Source: Brachypterus glaber
Taxonomy: Eukaryota > Arthropoda > Insecta > Coleoptera > Kateretidae
Direction of reading: 5' to 3'
Assembly: GCA_958510825.1 (NCBI GenBank)
Contig: OY294044.1
Span: 97,822,426 to 97,886,425, forward strand
Length of the DNA: 64,000 nucleotides
Below, piece after piece: positions 44,191 to 53,512 of this stretch. The translations under genes were made by a program, and so were the position numbers. The notes under the pieces are model-generated. The model ran no database searches. It was not told the DNA's origin and saw nothing but the letters and a program-made list of their open reading frames with translations. How positions within the stretch are numbered: the stretch's first letter is position 1; each line of letters starts with the position of its first letter.

Positions 44191-44700
44191 ATTCAGAATT
44201 TTTATAACGTACTTTGGTACAATAACAAAACCACTAAAAAAAAGGTCGAGAATTACTTCCAAGACCATTGTATTCCTATGAATACAAATTTGAAGTCAAA
44301 ATAGCACCCTATTAGATTAGATTTGTATGATATGAAATAACGTTTTTTAAGGTTATCTCCAACATTTTGACCTCAAATTTGGATTTAGTGCTCAAAACTC
44401 AAGGGATACAAAAGCCTCTGAAAGAGTTCTTGACCTTTTTTTTTGTGGCTATAGAGTTTTTTATTTTGGATTCCTTTTTTGGGGTCTGAAGTAAACATAT
44501 AATACTCCTCTGCTGTAAAGCTACGAAGAGTATAATAATCTACGAAAGATGGAACGTTAATGCCTTCTGAAATTTTGTTTCATTTTCTCCTAAAACTAAT
44601 ACAACACTCATAAGTTACTTCAGCCACCTTTCACCAAAAAACGACAAAATCTTTTTTTTATTTCTGAAAAAACAAAACATGATTGTCAATGAATTAAAAC
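44191..44700. other. Unassigned AT-rich sequence
   Basis: No gene or family recognised. Confidence 0.4.
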
Positions 44701-44704
44701 AAAT

Positions 44705-45479
44705 TTTCAGGCGTAATATCATAAGTGATACTAGGTTGGGTATCGGTGGTTGTTTAGATAAATTTTACGAATATTAATCCCAATGACGAAAATGCAACGA
44801 CTGCTTTAGCAGGAGTTGCATTTTCCAAAAATTGGGATTAATATAAGTAAAATTTGAAAAAAAAAGCACCGGTACCTAACCTAGTATCACGAATTGATAT
44901 TTAGGGAGAGAATATAATTTATATTTAATACACATAGCTCTTAATTATAACGTATTAATCCACAAATAAATTATATTTTATAAATTAAAAAGCAAAAACA
45001 ATAAGCACGATTTTAGATTAGAGAAAAGAGGGGTAAAAAACCATCGTAGGGGTAAGGTATTTTCACTTATCAGTACAGCATACTAGAAATGTATAAATTG
45101 TATTTTCAGGGGTAATATCATAAGTGATACTAGGTTAGGTATCGGTGGTTTTTTACATAAATTTTACGAATATTAATCCCCATGACGAAAATGCAACGAC
45201 TGCTTTAATTGGGATTAATATGAGTAAAATTTGAAAAAAAAAGCACCGGTACCTAACCTAGTATCACGAATTGATATTTAGGGAGAGAATATATTTTATA
45301 TTTAATACACATACCACTTAATTATAACGTATTAATCCACAAATAAATTATATTTTATAAACTAAAAAGCAAACAATAAGCACGATTTTAGATTAGAGAA
45401 AAGAGGGGTAAAAAAAACCATCGTAGGGGTAAGGTATTTTCACTTATCAGTACAGCATACTACATATATAGAAATTGTA
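44705..45479. repeat. Tandem pair of a 399-bp unit containing a hairpin
   Basis: Copy 1 (44705-45103) and copy 2 (45104-45479) begin TTTTCAGGSGTAATATCATA. Each holds inverted arms GTGATACTAGGTTRGGTATC / GTACCTAACCTAGTATCAC and ATATTAATCCC / GGGATTAATAT. Copy 2 has lost about 23 bases exactly at the hairpin centre (copy 1: GCAGGAGTTGCATTTTCC). The tail AGAGAAAAGAGGGGTAAAAA, CCATCGTAGGGGTAAGGTAT is shared. Confidence 0.88.
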
Positions 45480-46200
45480 TTCTCATATATAATTACACAA
45501 GAGCCTGAGAATTATGCAGGAAAAAACGCTGTTTTCATGAATATTTCCTTTGACAGCAAATTTGAATGAAAACTGTGAATGTTTCCCGATAATTCGAAGA
45601 ATCATGTGTAATTCGGAAGATTATTTTTTAACGATTTATAATATGTCAATCCAACTTTTATATTTTTTTCATCGCAAATTGATATATTATTGTTTTATTA
45701 CTTATCTTAATATTTTTACAGGCATATTCTTTGATTTGGTTAATTTAATTACATTGTCAACTGCTAAACTAAAACCTTTTTGTCAATTTTTAAATTGCAA
45801 ATTATAGTTCTGTCAATAGTTTAGTCACTTACTGCAGTACTGACTAGGGCGGTACTTGCTAGGCTTGCAAGCATGTTCATAAAAGTCAACCTATAAAAAC
45901 TGTCATTACATTTTATAAAAAGAATATTTAGAGGTATTTTTTGGTAAATAATAAATGAATAACAATAATAATAAATAGTAATATATTCATATTTAAATAT
46001 TAATTAGTTTTAGGTATGGAATCCTGTTGTAAAAGAGAAATACTGAAAAACGAAATACTACAGCGATTCTCACTAGAATTTAAACAGTAGAAAATTCCCA
46101 ATATAACTATAATATAATTGGACAGAAATAAACACGTGGCCAGAAATAATGTTAAATGATTGGTTGATAAAAACGTTAAAAAATAATATCTAGAATAAAA
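45480..46200. other. Unassigned AT-rich sequence
   Basis: The 85-codon frame at 45550-45807 has no recognisable domain. No repeats were noticed. Confidence 0.4.
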
Positions 46201-46204
46201 AATA

Positions 46205-46328
46205 GTATATTAGGATCCAAGGACGAGAAATTACATTTCTCGTTCAAATGCGGGTTTTGCAAATAGAGGCGTTAGCCGAGATTCGCAATCGCGTAAGACC
46301 GAGATATATTTCTCGTCCGTGTATCATA
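46205..46328. repeat. Hairpin, about 120 bp
   Basis: Outer arms GACGAGAAATTACATTTCTC and GAGATATATTTCTCGTC; inner GCGGGTTTTGC and GCGTTAGCCGAGATTCGC form the loop region. Confidence 0.6.
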
Positions 46329-46404
46329 AGCTATTCTTTATTGGGTTGTATTTTTTTTTAATTTAAAATGAGTTTGAAATAAATAAAATTAATATTTATT
46401 TAGT

Positions 46405-46770
46405 TTCAGGATTTTCGATATTCGACCTTTAAGGAATAAAACGGGGATTGAAAGATTTTTTTTAAGTGTGCGTATCTCACAACTCTTTATCTAGAATCTT
46501 TATATTTGGAAAAAATGTTTTTTTTTATCGAAATCGAAAATCGTGTTTCAGGAATTTTCGATATTGGACCTTGGGGGTGAAACAGGGGTTGAAACGTTTC
46601 TAAAAATTGTGTACATCTCAGAGACCTCTTAATCTAAAATCTTCATATTTGGCAAAAATGTTCTTTATCGAAATCGAAAAGACACCTGTTTTAGGAATTA
46701 ACGATATTCGATCCCTAAGGGGGTTGAAAGTTTTTAAAAAGTGTGCGTATCTAATCTATCGTATACTAAT
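46405..46770 (+). repeat. Tandem repeat, about 142-bp unit, 2.5 copies
   Basis: CGATATTCGACC-like starts at 46416, 46558 and 46701. Each unit contains GTGTGCGTATCTCA-like, TTCATATTTGGCAAAAATGT-like and ATCGAAATCGAAAA. It runs directly into the inverted D repeat. Confidence 0.8.
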
Positions 46771-47002
46771 CTTAATAATTTTTTTGTTTTTGGGAAGATT
46801 ATTTTGAAAAACAATAGGTATTTTCCCCTCATAGAACTTGATATTTCCTGAAAATTTCAAGTCGATCGGATTATTGGTTCTTGAGATATCGTGTCTACAA
46901 AAAACGTGACAGACGGACAGTCGGACAGACGGACAGACGGACATTTTTGAAAATTCAAAACTATCGTATATTATTCTAGCGCAGGCGCTGTGAATAATAT
47001 AA
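46770..47002 (-). repeat. Interspersed repeat D, copy 2
   Basis: Minus strand: ATTATTCACAGCGCCTGCGC, GTCCGTCTGTCCG, ATATCTCAAGAACCAATAAT, TTTTCAGGAAATATCAAGTT, ATACCTATTG, in the order of the copy at 6681-7160. The overlapping 153-codon minus frame (46756-47217) is a run through repeat D and the adjoining hairpin. Confidence 0.7.
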
Positions 47003-47104
47003 TAATTGATATACATGTAATTAGTAATGGCGATTTCTCCCGTTAGATTAGACAGGGACAAAAGTTCTACCCAAAAAGGATAGAAGACATACATACACTC
47101 CCAC

Positions 47105-47374
47105 TTCCACCCAACCAAACAAATTCTGTATTTGTTCTTTGTTGAACAAATACAATATTTACTTGGCCGGGCGAAAAGTGTAACTATTATTTTTATTAAA
47201 GAAATTACTGGTGCCATCTAAATTTTAGTAGAATTTTCTTATTCTACAGATTCACATCAGCTATGTTCCTTCGTGCCGTTCAGTGCTACACTTTCCGGCC
47301 AACCAAATAAATACTGTATTTGTTGTATCAAAAACAAATACAGTATTTATTTGGTTGGCTGGAAAGTGTAGCAC
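47105..47374. repeat. Two related hairpins
   Basis: 47283-47374 is a 92-bp near-perfect hairpin: GTGCTACACTTTCCGGCCAA and CAAATAAATACTGTATTTG mirrored to the right with a short TATCAA loop. 47105-47185 is a diverged relative (CCAACCAAACAAATTCTGTA ... AAGTGTAAC). Confidence 0.75.
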
Positions 47375-47654
47375 GAATGAGATAGAGATAGGGTAGACGT
47401 CTTTTGTTTCATAATTCTAGTTGTAAAGATCTCCATTGCGTCTTTATAACTATAGCATCCTTTGCTTTCTTTAGGTTTTTTAGTTTAACGATAGCACTAA
47501 TTGTTATTTTTTTGTGATTAAAGTATTAAAATTTTAAATTGTACTTTTAGTTTTGCATATTTAGTTCTGTGTTACGACCTCAAAAGTCGCTTTTTATATG
47601 ATTTTTTTTAATCCAGAAATGTTACCCTAAATTACAAGCGAATAAAATAGTATG

Positions 47655-47780
47655 TTAAAGTACTAGTTTTATAACGCTCGTTTTTAGCACACGAGTTCAA
47701 GCTTAGAAAACGAGCCGCTTGGGGCGAGTTTTCTAAACTACTAGTACGCTAAAAACGTGTTATGAAACGAGTGCTTTATA
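47655..47780. repeat. Hairpin, about 126 bp
   Basis: TAAAGTACTAGTTTTATAAC with CTCGTTTTTAGC pairs with GCTAAAAACGTGTTATGAAA with GTGCTTTA. The inner arms AGAAAACGAG/CTCGTTTTCT-like flank a GCCGCTTGGGGC loop. Confidence 0.7.
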
Positions 47781-47949
47781 CAACTTTTTCTATTTTACTC
47801 TAAAATAAAAAAAAAAACTTACATTTAAATTGATGACCAATTTAGGGATTTTTGGTTTGGGTTGGCATTACAATTTTAGCAATATTTGAAATTCAAAGAA
47901 CAAACGATATTTTGATATAATTTTAACACGTAAAAATTAACTTAAAACA

Positions 47950-48364
47950 CAATTTCGTAGAAAATTTATTATTCCATCAATCTATTTTCTAATCATCGTA
48001 CAGAGTGATATTGGTAGACTGACAGTTTCGGGCTACTGGCCCTCTTCAGTACCAAGAGTCAACTCTGCACGCTGATTAAGAAAACGTGTTTAGACTTTAC
48101 TCGCAAAATGAATATAGCCATTAGATTGATATAGACTTGTGCGCCATCTATTTCTAGATGTAGACAACTACTCATACCTCTCCTAATATGGAGACTTTGA
48201 ATGGTAGCAAGTTGAAGACTTGTGTGTCTCAAGCACATAGTACCACTAACGGGTGGTTAGACGTAAAATTAGTAAGGACAAAAATTTTTAATTTTAAACA
48301 AAATTATAAAAATATAAATTTATTATTCCATCAATCTATTTTCTAATCATATTTTCGTAGAAAA
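47950..48364 (-). mobile_element. Retrozyme-like element: 1.1 copies of a 354-bp unit with a hammerhead ribozyme
   Basis: The insertion spans 47962-48350 (389 bp). A perfect 35-bp direct repeat sits at each end (47962-47996 and 48316-48350), giving a unit of 354 bp. Outside, TTTCGTAGAAAA recurs on both sides (about 47953 and 48353), a target duplication of about 12 bp. The minus strand carries one complete type I hammerhead. There is no reading frame of interest, so any movement must depend on another element's reverse transcriptase; Penelope-like elements, present in this window, are the obvious candidates. Known animal retrozymes are tandem units of a few hundred bases with hammerheads, which fits. 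The alternative is a deletion product of a Penelope-like element that kept only its terminal repeats. Confidence 0.82.
48011..48055 (-). ncRNA. Type I hammerhead ribozyme, complete consensus
   Basis: On the minus strand, 5' to 3': stem I UUGGUA; core CUGAAGA; stem II GGGC, loop CAGUA, GCCC; GAA; stem III ACU, loop GUC, AGU; cleavage-site C; stem I closing strand UACCAA. All three helices pair without mismatch and both core strands fit CUGANGA and GAAA. The predicted cut is between 48017 and 48016. This is the best ribozyme in the window, better than the PLE-associated motifs at 2584 and 18822. Confidence 0.9.
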
Positions 48365-49170
48365 CTTTAGGTTTAGTCAAGGGATGTTAACATTTGCACG
48401 AAAGAAGTCATTCATTTGTCGACAGGATACTGTTAACAACCCAAAAGAAAAATAAGTACTAACCTATTATGGGCCTATAAGAACACGCAAACTACTATAC
48501 TTCTGGTACTAGTACTATCCACGTTCTGCTAGTACTATACCAGCATCATACCGGTCTTCCAGTACTACCCCAAAATTGTTTGTGGGTGATTGGGATCCAA
48601 GGACCAGGAGATTGGTGAAAGTGCCACGTGGATTTTTCCCAGGTTTCAGTTTTAATATTACGTATAGCGAAGAGCTAGACGCCTTTAGTACCTATTTTTT
48701 ATACATTGTGAGGTATTATTTATATATTTGTATTTTTTTGTGATATATTTTTTTCACATTACAAGGTGTACCATTCTTAATTTTTTTTCTATACCATTAA
48801 GATATAGATATTTTTTTGTACTATTTCTTTCTGTACAATTTTTTTATTATTTTTAATAAACCCACATACTATTTACCTAGTGTTTTATTAAGCCAACCCC
48901 AAAAACAGTCAAGCCCACATCTGGTAAATAAAATGTAATTCTTTGAGTGAAGCTCTATTTTTCCCACATTCTGAGTAATAATTTGCCTGACTAACTCATG
49001 GAATAATAGAACAGAACTTAGACCATTACATTTTATAATAAGTATTTTTTTCCATTTTGTGACTACTTAAGGGTGAAACAATCAAAACATTTATATACAC
49101 ATATTGTCTAAAATGCTTCGTCTCTGAGTTATGGATACTCTGTTTTTAGTTGAGATACTACTTTAACTCA
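48365..49170. other. Unassigned; AGTACTA-rich patch
   Basis: 48490-48580 has several AGTACTA/TAGTACT copies. No gene or known family was recognised in the rest. Confidence 0.4.
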
Positions 49171-49173
49171 CTC

Positions 49174-49314
49174 TTAGGGCCACTTGCACCAACGATGGTT
49201 TAATTTTAAACTTGGATTAAATTGAGGGTCAACCAATCAGAACGCAGCATTTTTAACTTAAACTCGGTTTAGTCGAGATAATCCCTGAACAAAAGTTGGT
49301 GCAAGTGGCCCTTA
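49174..49314. mobile_element. PIF/Harbinger-like MITE
   Basis: A 135-bp element (49177-49311) between TTA duplications (49174-49176, 49312-49314). The ends GGGCCACTTGCACCAAC and GTTGGTGCAAGTGGCCC are perfect 17-bp inverted repeats; inner mirror matches include TTAAACTTGGATTAAA-like arms. A 3-bp TTA target is typical of PIF/Harbinger. Confidence 0.85.
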
Positions 49315-49503
49315 GTAACACAATTTTATCAAGTAGACCAAGATTACGTTTGTCCTTGATGTTGACATGTTGATATGAGATGTTCGGACTTAAGTATAAT
49401 ACATTTTCTTTATCTATTTTTACTTTTAAAAGATTCTTAATTCCACTGCAGAACAGTCTGTCAAACATCTAATTGAGAATTGTCCTATCAAAAATAAATT
49501 ACA

Positions 49504-49745
49504 TTAAATTACATAGTCCGTAAATGGTAATATGTTGCCATAGACCGGAATGGTAAAAATTACATAGTCCGTAATGGTAATGTTTTGCATAGACCGGAAC
49601 AGTAAAAATTACATAGTCCATAATGGTAATATTTTGCATAGACCGGAACGGTAAAAATTACATAGTCCAGAATGGTAATATTTTGCATAGACTGGAATGC
49701 TAAAAATTACATAGTCCAGAGTGGTAATATTTTGTATAGACTTTT
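49504..49745 (+). repeat. 49-bp tandem repeat, five units
   Basis: ACATAGTCC begins at 49511, 49562, 49611, 49660 and 49709. The unit also holds ATGGTAATATTTTGCATAGA and CCGGAAYGGTAAAAATT. ACATAGTCC and its reverse complement recur at 50500-50540. Confidence 0.9.
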
Positions 49746-49878
49746 TATTATAAAAACAAACGTAAAAAAAACGATCAGCTTGAACGATTTTTTTTATATT
49801 TGCCTACAATACTAATGCTGTGTTTAATAATTTTTTAAAAAATTAACATACAGTCATATTAAAAGTGCTTTTAAAACA

Positions 49879-50065
49879 ACTTAATCACTACGATATTTCA
49901 AGAACGCTTTGACATAGAGACTTGAAAAAAAATATTTACTACTTAGAAAATGTTTGTTTCAAATTACAAGTCTCGTGTCAAAGCTTTTTTAAAATATCGT
50001 AGCGTAAAGTTCATTTGGTTTAATAAACCAAACGATTTTCACCCTTAATACGAGTATAAACTGCT
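49879..50065. repeat. Palindromic MITE, family A, copy 2
   Basis: CACTACGATATTTCAAGAAC with GCTTTGACATAGAGACTTG is mirrored by CAAGTCTCGTGTCAAAGC and AAATATCGTAGCG. The right side carries CCTTAATACGAGTATAAAC as in copy 1. Confidence 0.7.
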
Positions 50066-50355
50066 TACATCTTTCTTTAAGGATCTATTTGTTGATAAAG
50101 ATCGTAATTTATAATGAATGTAAATTTCAGGCCACAAATAAAGCATTTAAATATCGTACATAAATAATATTTACCTTTTTTTACACTTTTAACACTTTAA
50201 CCTAGCAGCATGCGTCGCAATAACAATATTAAACGCTCCGTCTCAAGATGCGACGCCTGCTTGGTTATTGTCCAAAGCGCACGCGCGTCTTAAAATAACA
50301 TAGCCCGGCATTGTAAAATCAAGTAAAAATATTTAAATCAATGTAAATATATTTG

Positions 50356-50485
50356 TTTACATTATTTTACATTCCTTTACATTCTTTTGCATTATTTTAC
50401 ATTCTTTTACATTCTTTTACATTGTTTTACATTCTTTTACATTATTTTACATTATTTCACATTATTTTACATTATTTTACATAAA
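50356..50485 (+). repeat. 10-bp tandem repeat, about 13 units
   Basis: TTTACATTMT repeats in register from 50356, with few substitutions (TTTGCATTAT, TTCACATTAT). Confidence 0.9.
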
Positions 50486-50540
50486 TTCATAAATTATGCA
50501 TAGTCCAGAATAGTAAATTTACTATTCCGTACTATGTAAA

Positions 50541-50724
50541 TTCATGTATTTTTACATTATTTTACATGCAGTTTTTACAGTGTACGATGGACCACTACAA
50601 AATATTCATCAACTCACACAAGACGCTCTAGATTCATGTATTTTTAAATTATTTTACATGCAGTTTTTACAGTGTACGATGGACCACTACAAAATATTCA
50701 TCAACTCACACAAGACGCTCTAGA
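50541..50724 (+). repeat. 92-bp tandem duplication
   Basis: 50541-50632 and 50633-50724 differ at one base (TTTTACATT versus TTTTAAATT). In one frame the second copy and what follows read LTQDALDWLQNSNLNL, faintly like a LINE reverse transcriptase stretch. That identification is weak. Confidence 0.85.
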
Positions 50725-50838
50725 TTGGCTACAGAACTCAAACCTGAATCTGTGACAGCTTTTTAAATATTATTTTTTTCACCATCGTATTTTTCTGTGT
50801 TTAATTTTTTTCTCAATGTATTAGTTTATACGAATATA

Positions 50839-51266
50839 TACACGGAAAAAAAAATTATAGCTAGGAGCGCTATAACACACATACCAAGCAAATTATAATC
50901 GCTTATTATATAAATACAAGGCTTTCTCTTACAATTATGGCAGTCAGTGTAAAAATTTATATGAAATACTTTAATTGTTTAGTGAATAATAAAATATAAC
51001 AAATAGTATGGCATTTATAGCTTAAATAGATTTAATTATTGTCCGTGCTAATAATTTTTATAATATAATAAAATTTCTGTTAATTTATAATAGCGCCTGT
51101 AATAAATATAATCGTGTCTGTAATATATATAATCGCGTCCAATTTATTTTTAACATTATTAGATATTGTGTCCCTTATAATCTATAGCTTAAATCACTAT
51201 AATTTGCCACTGTTACCAACAATCTTATAATGTATAGCGCAGAGCCCACTAATTTCTTTCCGTGTA
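50839..51266. mobile_element. TIR element with TACACGGAAAGAAA-type ends
   Basis: TACACGGAAAAAAAAATTAT and AATTTCTTTCCGTGTA are inverted. The interior repeats TATAATNG and ATAGCG phrases (TTATAGC, TATAATCGC). Similar ends are found at 59394-60304 and next to the gap at 38594. Confidence 0.65.
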
Positions 51267-51269
51267 TAT

Positions 51270-51680
51270 AATACATTTTCTTTATTTAGTTTCTTATCTC
51301 TCTTGTGTCGGAAGTACCTATAGTAATAATAGTTATTATTACCTTTTGAACGATACAATAATATTTGTCTTGCTTTGGAACATAAATCCTGCAAAATCCC
51401 TAGATTATAAATCAATTTACTTAGAGCTTTCGCCATGTTAGCTCAAGAGCTATACGAGACTAATAGAGTAATAGTGTAATGTCTAATTTGATTTATTTCA
51501 TTAAGCTGACACTGTAGGTTCAAGCATATTGGTAATTTCATCTTAAACTAATCTGTTTAACCAGGTAACAGCATTCTAGTTTCTAAAAATTTTCAGCGTC
51601 TCTGTAAGTTACACTAACGATTTTAATTATACTAAATAATGCTACTGTATCGTCGGTGATACTGCAATACTGCTATGTGC
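51270..51680. other. Unassigned AT-rich sequence
   Basis: No gene was recognised; the 79-codon minus frame at 51197-51436 overlaps the preceding TIR element. Confidence 0.4.
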
Positions 51681-51846
51681 AAAAATTAAGTTTTGCTGAA
51701 ATGAAATGTATATGACTCGGTAAGTTAAAAATAGATTTTTTGGTAGCTCATTGTTCTAGCTTTTGGAGCTTCTAGGACCCAAAGGAACCGGATTTGGAGT
51801 CTAGCAATTTGAAAATAGCTTAATCTGAATGTACTTTATTCTATAT

Positions 51847-52106
51847 GGGAGGCATAGCGTAGTGGCTAGCGCGTATGCATAGCAAGTCTACTATCGTGAG
51901 TTCGATTCTCACTGGCGCCGATTTGCCTTTTTCAGTTAATTAATAATTGAAATTTGGCGAAGGGGAAACGGACACTCCCTAGAAACTGGTTCGAAAGTCA
52001 GTATAAGCCGGTGGCTCCCTCTACTACCAGCCCACACAAGTCCTGGACTTAGGGGATGCTTAATTAAGTAGAATAGTACGAGGTTAAAACAAACAAACAA
52101 ACAAAC
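51847..52106 (+). mobile_element. tRNA-derived SINE, copy 2
   Basis: GGGAGGCATAGCGTAGTGGC carries the A box (TAGCGTAGTGG, 51855-51865); the B box is GTTCGATTC (51900-51908). The body matches copy 1 and has CGAAGGGGAAACGGACACTC, missing in part from copy 1. The tail is (AAAC)n. The R-repeat phrase ACTTTA-CTATAT-like before it and ACTTTAAGACATAT after it look like a diverged target duplication of about 14 bp. Confidence 0.93.
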
Positions 52107-52219
52107 TTTAAGACATATATAAAATAAAGCCGGGAGCAAATAATAAAATAAAAATGGTCATCAGATCTCCGACTAAAAGTAAAGTAAAAATTAAGTAAAC
52201 TAAAAGATGCGAGGAAGCG

Positions 52220-53393
52220 CACTATGGAACGAACCGGGCCTTAGGTTGGACATCGGGTAAAAAAACAAAAATTTAAAAATAGGGGTTTAAATTTGGTTTT
52301 ATTATATTTAATCATATTATACATTGAGTGCAGACAAAATTTTCATGTATAATTAAGGTTAGCCAGATAAATTAGCGCTTATATAGATGTCTAAATTATG
52401 CCTACGAAAATATGTAGTCTTTTTTTTTCTTATCATACAATATAATCTTTCCTATTAATTGCGTAATAATAACAACATTAAAGTGTATTATATAAAAAAA
52501 TAAAATATTATGTACATCTCCTATTTTTTGTTTTATCGATTTTTTTTTAATTTTCCGACATTTAAATGTTTTTCGTTAAAATCCCGCAAAGTCCCGCACA
52601 TTTGTTATTACTACAATATAGTGGACTAAGTAAGGAAAAAAATTATGTAGAGATCAGACCCCAGAAGACCCCAGAACCCCTTTAATTTAAATTTTTGTGT
52701 TAAAAAACAACTAAAAAAAATTACTTTTTACATAGACTTTTACAGATATTCTTTGTGGTGGATAAATTTATTGGGAAATTACGTTATTATACTATTCACA
52801 GCTCGTAAGCTTCTGTTCATCCGTCCGTCTGTTCGTGCCATGTCACTTTTTTGTGGACAAGATAACTCAAGAACGAATAATCCGAACGACTCAAAAATTT
52901 TCAGGAAAAATCAAGTTCTATCAGGGGATGATCCCTATTGTTTTTTTTAATAATCCCCTTGATTTTTTTTGAATTTTTTTTTTCGAAAAAATGTTTTTTT
53001 TTGAAAAAATAATTTTTTTTTTTTCGAAATTTTTCGACAATTTTTTCATACTCAATACTTGGCTAAATGTTTTACTTACAAATTTATTAGCTAAGATTAT
53101 AATTTTACAAGTTACACACATTTTGCAGATTTTTTCCAAACCGTATTAAATACATAGCTAAATATCTTTTTTGTACACTAAATGGTAATTAACCATATAA
53201 AAGAAAAATAAATTTATTTTTTTTTAAGTTTTCCAGATTTTCCAAATTTCCAGATTTTTTCCCAAAAACGAAACCTAGTTAAAATGCTTTGTCGTACCTA
53301 AAAATGGATGCATACCAAATTTTATCAAAATCCCAGTTATCGTTTTCAAGAAAAGTATGATGTCCGGCTTACGACCCGGTTCGTCCCATAGTG
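52220..53393. mobile_element. TIR element with CACTATGGRACGAACCGGG ends
   Basis: CACTATGGAACGAACCGGGC at the left is mirrored by ACCCGGTTCGTCCCATAGTG at the right, and the match continues weakly for another 10 bases. AAGCG occurs on both sides (52215-52219, 53394-53398), which may be a 5-bp target duplication. The interior (1174 bp in total) contains a D repeat (about 52780-53010) and no transposase that I recognise. Confidence 0.8.
52780..53010 (+). repeat. Interspersed repeat D, copy 3
   Basis: ATTCACAGCTCGTAAGC, CCGTCCGTCTGTTCG, GCCATGTCAC, ATAACTCAAGAACGAATAAT, TTTTCAGGAAAAATCAAGTT and GATCCCTATTG follow the order of copy 1. Confidence 0.7.
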
Positions 53394-53512
53394 AAGCGTC
53401 TGTAATTATAACCTGAAATACAAGTATATTTATAAATTAACTATCGAGTAATTTTCTAAGACGTAAATTAAGGTATACGAACGTAACGTATGTATGTATC
53501 ACATATTTTAAA

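Larger units (their letters stand above)
51690..53470 (+). repeat. R repeat carrying SINE-2 and a 1.17-kb TIR element
   Basis: R sequence is present in three pieces: 51690-51846, 52107-52219 and 53394-53470. Joined in order they follow the uninterrupted copy at 53585-53945 (TTTGGAGCTTCTAGGACCCA, AAAGGAACCGGAT, GTACTTTAAGACATATATAA-like, AAAAGATGCGAGGAAGCG, TATAACCTGAAATACAAGTA). Confidence 0.85.

Noticed and set aside
44039..44281. 80-codon Asp/Arg-rich frame
   Set aside because: It is a translation of the GGACAGAC microsatellite.
46756..47217. 153-codon minus-strand frame
   Set aside because: It runs through repeat D and a hairpin; no domain and no coding character outside the repeats.
49504..49745. 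CRISPR-like regular repeats
   Set aside because: Units are contiguous 49-bp tandem repeats without unique spacers, in a eukaryotic repeat context.
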